A stretch of 24,900 nucleotides of DNA from Smittium culicis (GCA_001970855.1 LSSN01001854.1:1-24900), one strand, 5' to 3'; counted from the first letter of the stretch, positions 11,592 to 21,876 are shown. The notes: generated by a model from the sequence alone, not told the origin. Program-made: numbers and translations.

Positions 11592-11774
11592 CTATAATTT
11601 AATTCTGCGTTTATTTTATATTATACTCAAATAAGAGCAGCAAATCAAATAAAAAATTATGTATAAATTATATTAACCCAAATATTTTGTTACTTTAAAA
11701 TAAAAATTATAGGTTTCTAGGTCCAGAAACGAATTTTATTGAATGCAAATATTTTGCAGTTTAGGAATGTAAAA

Positions 11775-13176
11775 CTAGCAGCTAATTGTCGAAGGCGGTA
11801 CAAAATTACTAGAAATCGATGAAAGGCCAAAAACTAGGGCTGAAATAACTTGGGCCAAAACTACTGATAAACCCAGATATCTAGAATACTGCTTTGCATT
11901 CATTGATGATAGCTCGTTTATAAAAGTAGATACAGTGCTAAGGCAGCCACAGAATCCAACCCCTAATCCATAATTCAACAGTATGCAAGAGTGTCTATAA
12001 CTGCTAACCTTGTACGAATTTATAAATGCATTCGATAGCGATATAATCAGAACAGCTAATAAATTTGCAATAATAGTACCAAAGGGGAATTTTTGTGAGT
12101 TTTTTTTAGACAATAGGAACCTAATAATAGCCCCTGGAGGCCCAAATGCTAGGGAAACCAGTATTTTAGAAGGTTTGGATGTAATATTCGTTAGCTGGAT
12201 AAGGGAAATTACAACAATGATTATATACACAATAATAAATATTATAGCAAACGAAGTAGTATATCTGAACTCAAATATGGGTCTATCACATCCAACTATG
12301 GTATTAAGGTTTCTTATATCTGTCGCAGGGCAGCTTTGCTCAGGAATAAGCAAATCTTTATGGTCTATTCGTTCATTACTAGCTTCATTTACCATTTCTG
12401 CTACAGAGCTAGACGTAGCTATCGGAATATTGGAATTATGACCAAGTCTTGGGTTAGGAACAGATTCGTAACTAGGGCTATTATTAGAACTTGAAGACAC
12501 AATACCAGGAGTTTGGTTCCGGCTATTGGGTAAATTATTTGGAGTTGAATTTGAGCTAGGTTTTGGGCTTATCAACGAACAAATATGTTTTCCATAGTAA
12601 AAAGATGCAAACGACATCCCAAGAGTTATAAGTAATTCAGATACTAAGCTCAATACCTGGTAGCATATAAAAAGACACAAGAAGGAAATTGTTTATAAAT
12701 AAAAAAATAAAAGTTAAAAGATATTATTTTAGCTTTACTAGATTAAATTGTATATTCACCTTATCTTTAGGCGTGAGTTTATATGCGTAAAAATTAAAAA
12801 GTATTTTGGAAATGTCTATCTGCCAAGACGAAAAGGTTGTGATGCTACCACACAACCCAGTGCTAATTCCTAAATATAAAAAATTGTTTCTAAATGAAAT
12901 GAAATAAAAGATTAGTACGAGTTAATAAATACAATTGTAAAAGTGAAATGTTGAAATAGGTTATTACATTTTATTGTTCATCTTGTACTGGACTATAAAT
13001 CCCATAATAAAGCATCCCAGTAACTGAGGATAAATAAGAGAAAATACTATCTGATTTGTGTAGGTGAAAAGCTTTTGCAAGTAGAAGCGGATTATGACAC
13101 CCAGCAACGAAAAAGTTGCTAAAAAGGATATTTTATAAAGCCAGTCCAAGCCATGATTTAGGTTTTGAGCCTGCAT
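11775..13176 (-). CDS. FEX1: fluoride exporter, two-domain CrcB/FEX family
   Basis: This plasma-membrane fluoride channel removes F- that leaks in as HF. The coding sequence joins 13176-12968, 12889-12760 and 12656-11775, giving 406 residues. The introns are 78 and 103 bases, and the first has a TACTAAT branch site (12911-12917). Two CrcB repeats are present. Repeat 1 has LGVIIRF (25-31), PQLLGCFIMGF (50-60) and, across the first splice, GISTGLCGSITTFSSW (77-92). Repeat 2 has FGPPGAIIRF (284-293), FGTIIANLLA (305-314) and GFCGCLSTVSTF (347-358). A Ser/Asn/Pro-rich hydrophilic linker (about 143-240) and a transmembrane helix near 248-267 separate them, as in eukaryotic FEX proteins. Key residues are split between repeats: F89/W92 in repeat 1 and N311 in repeat 2. 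Their counterparts are Q51 and V355, suggesting one working pore. A short overlapping upstream frame starts at 13189. Confidence 0.88.
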
Positions 13177-13189
13177 CGAAATTATCCAT
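13133..13189 (-). promoter_or_regulatory. upstream ORF overlapping the fluoride exporter start
   Basis: An ATG 13 bases upstream of the exporter start opens a 19-codon frame (18 residues plus TAA). It runs through the exporter ATG in a different frame and stops 44 bases inside the coding region. If it lies in the transcript, scanning ribosomes would meet it first, which could lower exporter translation. The transcription start is unknown, so inclusion in the mRNA is unproven. Confidence 0.4.
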
Positions 13190-14076
13190 GAAAATCAAAT
13201 AGAGCTGTGTATCATTTAACTCGAAGTTGCAAAAATTAATATGGGTTATATCGATCTAAACATGTAAGAAATATTTATCCTATATTACACTCGCAAATTG
13301 TCAAAAAGAATCTCAAACTCTCTTTTTTGGTTTATTCTAAAATTCTTATTTTTTCTTTGTTAAAAAATTTCTGTCATACAATCGTTATAAGCTTATAAAC
13401 CAATAATAATCAACAAAAAGATCCTATTTTTTTTTTTTTGGCTCGAATTAATTTGCCACAAAATTTGCATTTTTTCAAGCTTATTGTCTGAATAATGGAA
13501 TCAGATTTCGTTACACCGCTCGGAAAAATGAAGGTTAATAACTTCGTATTTACTAAATAACGAATAGTTATTTCACAATATATTATTCTTATCAATAATA
13601 GAACAAGATGAATATTGAAATTGTTTTTTGCAGGTGAAAGAGAAAATGTTTTTAATTAAAGTTTGATAAATCAAGCTTTAATATATTCATTTCAATTCAC
13701 AGATTTTTATTTGTTGATTTATTATAATATTAAATAAAGATAATGCTCTGCCTCCGCAGTTTTATAGTCAGAAAGCATGTTTAATAAATATAAATTAAAT
13801 CTATCGTTTATAATACAAAAATAACTAAATATAGAATTAAATATACGAAATAATAAAATAGCCACCCAATTAAAATTTCAATCAAGAATAGGCTAACAAA
13901 AACCATCAAAATTTGAATATTATGGCAAATCATAATACAGAAATTAATCATACAAAAGTTCAAAAGTAATAAATTAAAGAAGGAAATAATGCCAAAACAT
14001 AACCCTGCTAATTTATTAAATTTAATAGTAATATCTAGGGATTAATGTTTAGTTGTAATTTGTAAAAATATAATGT
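13177..14076. other. spacer upstream of fluoride exporter
   Basis: This holds the fluoride exporter promoter and the 3' end of the choline kinase gene. I saw no clear TATA box. One CCAAT lies at 13400-13404. At 13855-13869 the 15-mer AAATAGCCACCCAAT matches AAATAGCCATCCAAT in the CCAAT cluster (10972-10986) with one difference. No open frame looks coding. Confidence 0.55.
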
Positions 14077-15985
14077 CTAGTTAAACATTTTGATAAATCT
14101 TTCTATTCTTTGGAAACCAAACTCCAAATAGTCAAAGTCAATTCCGCTTAGACATGCCTGTATTAAGCCCCATAGACCCCATTGCAAATGAAGGCCAGGT
14201 ACAAAGTCCAGCACCTCGGAGTCTAATTGTTCAGCTTGCTCCTTAATAAGCTCAAAATCTATTATGTCGCTATAGTCTGCATTTTTTAGCTTAGTTTCAT
14301 CAATAAAATTTTTTAATAAAACTTCAGTCTCTAAATAAGAAGTGTAGTAATCGATTCTTTGGTTTTTAGACGGGAATTTGGAATCGAATAACACATGAGG
14401 TTGGTCTGTACCATAGTCAGCCATCCACTCTGTAAAATGGTTGGCAATATCAGCTCCGCGGTAATTATACCCAGCATACTCAAAGTCGATGAACATTAAT
14501 TCGTTGGTGCTTTGGATTTTTAAGATGTTACCGTACTGCAAATCATTGTGCGCAAAAACTAAGTTGTTTGAGCTGTATTTGGAAGTTATGAAATCTATGT
14601 ACTTCTTTGTTAGAGCTATGAATTCTGAGTCAAATGTTTCTAGTATATGAATAAACCTTTTAGATTCTCTTGAATCTATTGTTAATCTTTTTAAGATGTC
14701 AATCTTATCGATTACAAGTTGTGACCACTTTTCAATATTTGCAATAAGTTCAGGTCTAGGCTGCAAGAATTTTTCTTCGTTTGATAGCTTGAAAACACCG
14801 CTGCTTGAATCAACTTTAATTTTACTGTTAGTGGAATTAATGAGCTCATAGTAGTTTTTGATCTCTGTAGAGTTTAAATTTTTGCCGATAGTAGAATTTA
14901 GGACCTCGCAATCATTTCTTTCTAAATTCTTTAAATAGGCAGAATCTAGTATTGAATTTGAGTCTTTAGTAGAAAAGGAATTATTTTTTTCGGTTCGTAT
15001 GGGAGGGATGTAAAATGATAGTCTATGCAATTCGCACATTCGTTTTGCTATTTGTATACTTATATCGGCTTCAATCATTTGCGATTTAAGCAAAGTTTTG
15101 CTTTCTAGATACTCTTCTAATCTGCCGTTTGAAAATAAACCCAAAATTCTTGCACCAATTCCTAAAATTCCCAAGAAATTTAACCAGAATAGCTCCTTGC
15201 TGCGATCAAGCATCTCGTCTACTCCAACACCATAAACTCTTAGTAAGTATTTAGAAGGGAGCAGAGTGGCTGGGTAAATATTTCCTGAGCCTGATACATT
15301 TTCTTTAATGGGAGGGAGTGGGCGGTTTGGATTTTGAAGAGGTGGATTAATTAAGGTTATTTCATAAACCAAATTAGTTAGAGCACTTCCAACTCTAGAA
15401 ATTAATAGATCAGAGGGTAATATTTTTCGCATTGGGAATAAAATTTCGTTGAAAAGTTGAGCTACTTGATCGTTTGTAGGAATGCTATTTTCAAATTTTC
15501 TATAAATAAAATGACAAGAAACCAGATATTAGAATAAATATAAATGTAAATTAAAGTTTTAAAAGGTTTAATTTAAAAAAAATGATGAAAAATTACTCAA
15601 CATCAATGCTAGAGTTGATAGTAAGGGGCTCTCTAAAAAGAATTTTATTTAAATTTTTATAATAGAAATACTGGTCGTTAATGTTGATATCTAAGCCAGA
15701 GCTTTTACCAAAAACATTAACACTATCTAAGGATTGTGGATTTACGTTGGAAGTCGTTGTACCATAAGCATTATTTTGGTTTGGCGCAGTTTCATCCCGC
15801 TGTAGTTTTAAAATAGACAATCTTTCAAGGTACCCAGGCCATCTTAGCTTGTTGGAGTTGAGGTTAAAAAGACTATCAGAAGTAATTTCTCTTGGTTCTG
15901 AGTACGAGCTTTTTTGATGATCGTGATTAGGGGCAAGATAGTCTTTTGAATTATAAGCGCATTCGCCTAAAGTAAAATTTTCCAT
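14077..15985 (-). CDS. choline/ethanolamine kinase
   Basis: It phosphorylates choline or ethanolamine with ATP, the first step of the CDP-choline/CDP-ethanolamine (Kennedy) pathway, in the cytosol. The coding sequence joins 15985-15597 and 15499-14077 across a 97-base phase-2 GT...AG intron, giving 603 residues, close to yeast Cki1. The first exon encodes a 129-residue hydrophilic extension containing KLRWPGYLERLSILKLQ. Exon 2 holds the kinase fold. GSALTNLVYEI (about 167-177) is the ATP-binding loop, and LLRVYG and SNGRLEEYLES follow. The Brenner motif HNDLQYGN (447-454) supplies catalytic D449, and IDFEYAGYNYRGADIANHF starts at 467 with D468 as the DFE-type metal ligand. The C-terminus has WGLWGLIQA. 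An Asn/Ser-rich insertion lies at about 297-375. Choline versus ethanolamine preference cannot be read from sequence. A piggyBac-like miniature element sits just upstream of its TATA box. Confidence 0.9.
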
Positions 15986-16092
15986 AATGTTTTGTAAGAG
16001 TAATATTAAAGGAAATAGTTAGCGGAAATTCGAAATCTTTTAAAATTGCAATCTGGAAGTTGAATAAATAAGAAAGGTTGAAATATTTACAA

Positions 16093-16101
16093 CCTTATAT
16101 A
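16093..16101 (-). promoter_or_regulatory. TATA box of choline kinase gene
   Basis: On the minus strand TATATAAGG lies about 108-116 bases upstream of the kinase ATG. This is the same distance range as the TATA boxes of the carrier and phosphorylase genes in this window. The miniature element's flanking TTAA begins only 29 bases further upstream. Confidence 0.5.
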
Positions 16102-16129
16102 GTTATGATAAAAGTTTAAATTATCGTGT

Positions 16130-16326
16130 TTAACCCTTTCACGGGCGGTAGACTATTTTTGGACCACCAAATATATCCAACAGCATTCAATTAAAATACT
16201 TTAATTCCGAGTCTTTAAGAAATATTGGTATATTGTAAAATAACAACAAATAATAGACTTGCTTATAAATCATAAACGAATCATTAAATTTGATTTTTTG
16301 AAGAGTGTTGGACGGGAAAGGGTTAA
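16130..16326. mobile_element. piggyBac-like miniature element (MITE)
   Basis: A 189-base interval (16134-16322) is bounded by short inverted ends. The left end is CCCTTTCACGGG. The right end, read inward, is CCCTTTCCCGTC. TTAA abuts both ends (16130-16133 and 16323-16326). TTAA target duplication with CCCTTT-type ends is characteristic of piggyBac-superfamily transposons. The terminal match is 9 of the first 10 bases. TCCAACA...TTCAA (about 16166-16180) resembles the inward right end TCCAACACTCTTCAA, suggesting subterminal repeats. The interior carries no transposase, so the copy is non-autonomous. It sits directly upstream of the choline kinase TATA box. A third end of the same type is at 23877. 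Confidence 0.6.
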
Positions 16327-16454
16327 TAAATAACACTAAACAATTCTCGGCATATACGGCCCAAACGTTAATTTTTACCTTTTTGAGTGTTGATTTAAAT
16401 CTAATATTAAATATTACTCTAAACCAAATACCTAAATTATCATAACTGACACCT

Positions 16455-16718
16455 ATTGGGCAGAATTTCATAGTAATTCGTACACTTATTGGATGAATTG
16501 GATATGTTGATCACGCTGAAGCTAATTCAGCTAATAGATTGCCAATATTTTATTGTTCTGAAACATTTAACAAATAATCGATGCTAAATTCATTCATTGG
16601 AGGCTTGCGTTCCAAAAAATCTAAATCTAAATTAATTATTGGGATAAAAAGCTTCCACTTGTAGATTGTTAGCAGCCATCGCGATTTATCATTGGTGGAT
16701 TGCTAATCCCATTCCAAT
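16455..16718. repeat. CCAAT/ATTGG cluster upstream of choline kinase
   Basis: ATTGG occurs on the plus strand at 16455, 16488, 16497, 16596, 16638 and 16691. CCAAT occurs at 16542 and 16714, and another ATTGG is at 16831. Eight sites within 264 bases far exceeds the scatter elsewhere in the spacers, where a few per kilobase are seen. Most are CCAAT when read in the direction of choline kinase transcription. The cluster is about 470-730 bases from its ATG. It may be an array of Hap/NF-Y sites or an old repeat. Confidence 0.45.
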
Positions 16719-19227
16719 TTGCGCTTTTTATTAATTCAGATAGCGTTTATACTCATTTTACAACAAGTTAACATCTTTACACAAACAAAATATAGTAATA
16801 CATAATCCCTAAACTATATTTCCAGTGTGTATTGGACTTATATAGTAGAGCAGTGGGATCTATTGAAATAATATGGAGAATGTTTTTTAAAATTTTAAAT
16901 ATATTTTTATTATTTTTTTATGCGCTTTTATTTCACGAAAATAAACGCGTGATATAAAAAAGTTTTAGGATAGGAATTTAGCTGATGTAAATAATTTTTA
17001 TTATAAAATAAATTATATTCTAGATATATAAAGCTAAATAGTTTATGCAAATGATTATTTATATATAATTTTATTACATTTCTTTTATTGCCTACTAATC
17101 TCTAGTGCATAAAATTATTAATGTAAATAACAATTGAGAAATTTAATTGGATTTTTCAAGATTAATAACAAAAAACATGGTGTATATAATAGTATATAAT
17201 AAATCTTCTTTTTTTATTAATGTAAAAGATAAACTTGTTAGGCATTGATTAATAGAAGTTAGTCCGATATATTTGCTAACTCACTAAAATTTAGTAACTC
17301 ATTTTGAATTTATTTAATTTTAATTGCAAATGTATTTAAATACTGTTATTATAAGCTAAGCTAATCAAAAACATAACAATTAGTTTAAATAAGAAAGTTG
17401 AAGTTTGATATAATAACTACTTGGATGTGATGATATTTATTGTGATTATAAATATAAATATAGTCTCAAATTATCCCACTATTATTAATTATACTTTACG
17501 CTCTGTAAAAAAAAAAAATTATTGATATTTTTTTAGAAGCGAATATTTTAATATATCAATTAAAATAATAGACAGATTCAATTAAAGTTTTTTATTTTTT
17601 AAAAAAAATTTGATGTTTAATTTCAAGTAGTCTGAATTATTTTTAATATTCTTGTTTTTATTTAGTAATGTCATAAATAAAATTTAATTTGAATACATTT
17701 TTTAATCAATCATTTAAAAATTATGATTTAAAATCGTATAAAGATATCTATGATTATTCTGACCTGCATTAGAAAATGCAATAAACTTATACCTAAGCGT
17801 GTTAATATATATAAATTTGTTATTATATAATCCCAATCCAAAGTTGGTAAATAAAAGATATCAACAAACTTATTTTTTTGAAAGTTTTAATAATTTACCA
17901 AAAGTGTGGTTTATACTATATTAATTTATTACATTTCACCTCCAGTAATTGATAAAAAGTCGCTGAATTTGTAATTTTTTATTCAAGCTGGCTATTTGTT
18001 ATACAAGCTATATATTAAGTGTCGGTCTTTAAATTTGAAATTAAATTATTTAATGTTTACCTTATCTTTCACTAATGCATTAAATTATCAAAATGTCAAT
18101 TTATTTATATAATAAAGCATATAAGGGTGATTGATTTGAAGAGCTGAGGTTTATATGCTGATAATTTGGTATTCTAATCTAAATTAGGTGAAGCTATTTT
18201 TTGAATAAATAGTTAATCCTGGACTCGAAATCTATTTATAATTTAAAATAAAATCAAGTTTTGAGATCAGAAAAGTTTTATTAGGAGTATTTCTGCCTCT
18301 CGAAATATTTTTGAATATACAACATTTGATTAATTTATGTTTAAGCGTTAATTTTTATCAATCCAGTATCCATCTTTCTGTGTATATATTTATTCTAAAG
18401 AAATGATTTTTTTTTGAATATTTTATAAGCTGAGAATCAAGAGACAGATGAGATCAATTATTTTTACAGAATGTTTCATTATTATAAGATTATTTTGAAG
18501 TGATGAACATTTTCTGTGAAATTTTTTGCTGATCATAAACAAAAATTTTATTTTTAAATTCATTAAATAATATTAATGAGCGACTTGTGTGATTCAGCTA
18601 AATGTTTTATCTAGTTGGAATTAGCAAATAGAGTTTTATGAAAGTTTGTTCTAAAACAGGAAAGAATCTCGCTTAATATAACCCAAACGTATTAATAAGT
18701 ATTTTTCAAGGAAATTGATGCTAGATTGCTAGATATATGAGTATTTGGTAGTTTTGGTTATAATATTTGTTGTGTAGGTTATATTTTTTTTATATTTAAA
18801 TCTTTATAGCGTAAATAGGAATATCAAAAAAATATAAAACCAGAGGTATTCTAATATTTCATAGATCAGATACCTAAGCAGATGAAGTAATCAGAATTGT
18901 TGGGATATATGCAAGATAAATATATTAATCAGTGCTCATTGTGCGCATCTATTTCATGGTAGTAAAGCCTAAAAGTATATCTCTGTGTTCAAATGGTAGA
19001 TTGAAGTTTAATTAACATAACTGTGGATTACGATTAACCAATAATATTATAGATTAGGTTAAATGATTCAAATGATGGCCAATGGCTAATATATATTCTT
19101 AATATATGAACGTATTTCGCTGGTGATTTTTTTAGTTTACAAAATTGGCAAATGGTAGATATTTATTATTTTTTTCTGATTAATGAACAAACCAAACCAG
19201 TTAAAAAAAAGCAGTAATCAAAATTAA

Positions 19228-19243
19228 CTGATTAGCCAATCAG
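19228..19243. promoter_or_regulatory. palindromic CCAAT site upstream of uS5m
   Basis: CTGATT (19228-19233) and AATCAG (19238-19243) are perfect arms around AGCC, and the right half contains CCAAT (19236-19240). A wider pair, CAGTTAA (19198-19204) and TTAACTG (19224-19230), nests next to it. The site lies about 135 bases upstream of the uS5m ATG. CCAAT boxes bound by Hap complexes commonly sit upstream of fungal genes for mitochondrial functions, so this is a plausible control element. Confidence 0.4.
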
Positions 19244-19278
19244 CTTTGGACTAAAAAAGCAGCTACAAGTTTGATAAA

Positions 19279-19309
19279 GCTTTTGGTATAGAATAGAAAT
19301 ACCAAAAGC
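19279..19309. repeat. perfect 11-bp hairpin before uS5m start
   Basis: GCTTTTGGTAT (19279-19289) and ATACCAAAAGC (19299-19309) are exact reverse complements separated by 9 bases. The hairpin ends 66 bases before the uS5m ATG, so it could lie in the promoter or, if transcribed, in the 5' leader. Confidence 0.5.
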
Positions 19310-19375
19310 AAAATGTCAAGCACATAGTTTATTATCACTAATTGCACTCTTTTTTTAGCCGAAGTGAAAAAAAAA

Positions 19376-20389
19376 ATGAACGGTTCGATATTTAAATCAG
19401 CACATTTGGCTTCTCGAGCTAGTAAGTATCACCATCAATTATTTATCTTTGCGAACGAATCGACTATAACTTACAATTTTTAAATGACAGTAATCTTGGA
19501 AATTGAGCTAACTATATTTTCCAAAATAGGTGCAAGACTATTTTCAACCAATGGGGCCCTTTTTAAAAGTAAAATGATCCCCGTTTCCGAAGCTGCCCGC
19601 TTCCCAGATCTCTCGAAAATCGATCCAGTTTACGATAATGTAAACGAAAACTCCTCTGTTATCGATTTGTGGCGTAAACAGCTAATCTCTTCTAAATCGA
19701 ATTTATCCGACACTTCCAGTGCAACTGCCCTAGCTGTCGAAGCCGAATTAGAAAAGAAACACAACATTAAATATCCTTCAGCCCCATACCATATTCCTGT
19801 CGAAGAAAACCTTGTTGATTACAAAGATGCTGTTCCAATGGGTGATGAGCTATATTGGTCTCCAGATCTTGGAATAAGTTTTGCTGATTTTACAAACCTA
19901 ACAAAAAAAGTTCTACTAATGAGGAGAACTGTTCAAATGACTAGGAAAGGCAAAATCCCTTCGATGACTGCTTTAGTAGTTGTAGGAAACTGCAGAGGTG
20001 GTGCTGGGTATGGTGAAGGCAAAGATTCGGAAGCCCCTAAAGCTATTTTAAAAGCGACTAGAAAGGCTATTAGAAACATTACTTACTTCCATAGATACGA
20101 TGATAGAACTATATACCACGATATTTACTACAAATACAAAGCGTCTAAATTATTCTTCTGGGCACGAAAGCCTGGTTTTGGCTGTAAAGTCAATCCTGTT
20201 ATCCACGAGGTAGCAAAGTGCATTGGCATTGACGATCTTGCTGGAAAATGTAGGGGCTCTAGAAACCCAATGAACGTTGTTAAGGGCACATTTGAAGCGC
20301 TTGCCTCCCAAAAATTACCTCAAGTCATTGCCCGCTCCCGTGGAATTCGTCTAGTTGATGTACAACACACTTACTACGGAAAAAACTAA
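19376..20389 (+). CDS. MRPS5: mitochondrial small-subunit ribosomal protein uS5m
   Basis: This is the mitochondrial homologue of ribosomal protein S5, which lies near the mRNA entry channel and helps decoding accuracy. The coding sequence joins 19376-19421 and 19530-20389 across a 108-base phase-1 GT...AG intron, giving 301 residues, close to yeast Mrps5. The first exon supplies a typical import presequence (MNGSIFKSAHLASRA), which continues into SARLFST with a likely processing region. A later ATG at 19484 lies inside the intron and is rejected as the start. The fungal-type N-terminal extension covers about 25-140. The S5 N-terminal RNA-binding domain (about 147-210) has MTRKGKIPSMTALVVVGN and GGAGYGEGKDSEAPKAILKA. 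The S5 C-terminal domain (about 222-285) has KPGFGCKVNPVI, GIDDLAGKCRGSRN and VVKGTFEAL. It is convergent with the phosphorylase gene. Confidence 0.93.
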
Positions 20390-20830
20390 TTATTTAACTA
20401 CCAAAACCCCTTTACCCTTTTTTAAAATTACACTTTAATCAAAATTTAAATTTTAAATATATACTTCTCATATCTTTCTCACAAAAATAACTTTTGTAAA
20501 ATTCTTTTTTTTTTAAAAAATAATCGATATTAAATTAATTTGTTTAATATTTTAAAATGCCCTATATTTTTTTAAAATAATTAAAAGTTTTTTGCTCTCA
20601 AGTAAATATATGCCTGGTAGTTTCAATATTAGTATGGATTGTCTTAAAAGATAGCCACTTATTAAGATTTAATAATAGTCCGATAATAATAACAATAATA
20701 TGCAAGAGTTTTTTAAATAAATGGATTAAATGTATTTTTTTTCTCTAGTAACTGAAAAAAGAGAAAAATAGATGCATTAACAAAAAATTATAAATAAGAT
20801 ATCATAGAAGAATAATAAAAAAAAAATCGC
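20390..20830. other. spacer between convergent uS5m and phosphorylase genes
   Basis: This 3'-to-3' spacer is AT-rich with no open frame of note. TTTTTCTCT (20738-20746) and AGAGAAAAA (20760-20768) form perfect 9-base arms around a 13-base loop, about 60-90 bases past the phosphorylase stop. They could form a hairpin in its 3' untranslated region. Confidence 0.55.
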
Positions 20831-21763
20831 TTAAAGCATCCCAACAAAATCTCCAACCAAGGTCATTAAATCGTTAGCGCGTTCGTTGGCGACTTCCATA
20901 ACTTCAGCGTGGTTAGCAAATACTTCATTACTTTTTGATGTTTCGCTAGCCGAATCGCCATTAATTCTGGCTTTTGCCAATTCGATAGAACTGGGTTCTT
21001 TGGATATGACAGCTTCGTTAGTAATCAACGAGAATGCAAGTACCTCCATCCCCAAATGTTTGGCAATCACAGCTTCAGGAACAGTCGACATTCCAACAGC
21101 GTCACAGCCAAGGGTTAGCAAAGCTCTGCATTCGACCCTAGTCTCGAAACTTGGACCAATTACCCATCCATAAACACCTTCGCGCAAGTTGTTTTTAGTG
21201 TTAGAAGCAAGCTTAGGATTGCGCAAATATGCCTCAGCAGCTAAAATTCGAAGTCTGGGTGTATATACATCAGAAACTGCTGGGAATCTGGTACCAAATT
21301 GTTCAATGTTTGGGCCTATTAAAGCGTTAGTACCAGCTATTCCGGGAATAGATAGATGGTCATTAATAAGCATAATATCGCCGACAGAATATTCCTGGTT
21401 AAGACCACCAGCGGCGTTAGTTACAATGATGGTTTTGACTCCAAGAAGACCAAATACTCTTACAGGGAATGTAGCATCATATACGCTATATCCTTCATAG
21501 CAATGGAAGCGACCTTTCATAACTACAACTTTTTTTCCAGATAAGGTTCCAAAAACAAGCTCACCTGAATGTCCTGGAACAGTACTTGCGACAAAGCCAG
21601 GGATCCTGTCGTATGGAATAGTTGTGGTCTCTCCAGTTAATCCTGAAGCTAAACCCCCAAGCCCACTGCCGCAAATAATAGCGATTTTCGGAATGTCGCC
21701 AGCTGCTACTTGCGATCTAAGAAAGCTAGCAGCTTCCTCGTATGTGTCGTATTTGATGAACAT
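20831..21763 (-). CDS. PNP1: purine nucleoside phosphorylase, trimeric type
   Basis: It cleaves inosine and guanosine with phosphate to release base plus ribose-1-phosphate, in cytosolic purine salvage. It is a single exon of 310 residues, nearly the length of yeast Pnp1. The family's landmarks are in order: phosphate-binding GSGLGG (32-37, S33), PGHSGE (H65), GRFHCYEGY (R85, H87, Y89), NAAGGL (A117), the purine-pocket GPSFET (F206, E207), VGMSTVPE (M225), SLITN (N249) and NHAEV (H285), matching the human active-site set of Ser33, Arg84, His86, Tyr88, Glu201, Met219, Asn243 and His257. Glu plus Asn in the base pocket fits 6-oxopurine (inosine/guanosine) preference rather than the MTA phosphorylase subfamily. 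The chosen ATG gives the family's usual N-terminus. A TATA box lies 114 bases upstream. Confidence 0.95.
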   Translation of the reverse strand: MFIKYDTYEEAASFLRSQVAAGDIPKIAIICGSGLGGLASGLTGETTTIPYDRIPGFVASTVPGHSGELVFGTLSGKKVVVMKGRFHCYEGYSVYDATFPVRVFGLLGVKTIIVTNAAGGLNQEYSVGDIMLINDHLSIPGIAGTNALIGPNIEQFGTRFPAVSDVYTPRLRILAAEAYLRNPKLASNTKNNLREGVYGWVIGPSFETRVECRALLTLGCDAVGMSTVPEAVIAKHLGMEVLAFSLITNEAVISKEPSSIELAKARINGDSASETSKSNEVFANHAEVMEVANERANDLMTLVGDFVGML

Positions 21764-21876
21764 AGTATAGGTTAGTGTATGAAAATTATAAATATTTGAA
21801 GTATTTGGGCGATATCACAGTTGGTGCCGTTTTATTGTATTGATTTTTTGTACTCATAATGGCTGGGAGTAGCTCC

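Larger units (their letters stand above)
10272..11774. other. spacer between PHD-finger gene and fluoride exporter gene
   Basis: This spacer lies between two minus-strand genes, so it holds the PHD-gene promoter on the left and the fluoride-exporter 3' end on the right. I saw no clear TATA box near the PHD start. It contains a CCAAT cluster (10868-11241) and a GC-elevated coding-like relic (11378-11591). Otherwise it is AT-rich with no long open frame. Confidence 0.6.
15986..19375. other. spacer between divergent choline kinase and uS5m genes
   Basis: This 3.4-kb spacer is the shared upstream region of two divergent genes. From the left it holds the kinase TATA box, a piggyBac-like miniature element, and a CCAAT/ATTGG cluster. 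About 2 kb of very AT-rich DNA (16850-18850) follows, with no gene or notable repeat. The uS5m promoter, with CCAAT sites and two hairpins, is at the right end. The minus-strand open frame at 16187-16471 runs across the element boundary and is taken as chance. Confidence 0.6.

Noticed and set aside
12010..12441. 143-codon plus-strand open frame
   Set aside because: It lies wholly antisense to the third exon of the fluoride exporter, which has clear CrcB motifs.
16187..16471. 94-codon minus-strand frame crossing the MITE edge
   Set aside because: It runs from spacer into the miniature element, has no motif I recognise, and does not match a piggyBac transposase.
19484..19529. Alternative uS5m start at 19484 without an intron
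   Set aside because: It would give a poor N-terminus (MTVILEIELTIFSKIG). The upstream exon at 19376 with GTAAGT donor yields a proper import presequence in the correct phase.
20886..21544. Plus-strand frames of 62-103 codons
   Set aside because: Antisense to the purine nucleoside phosphorylase, whose active-site motifs are all in the minus-strand frame.
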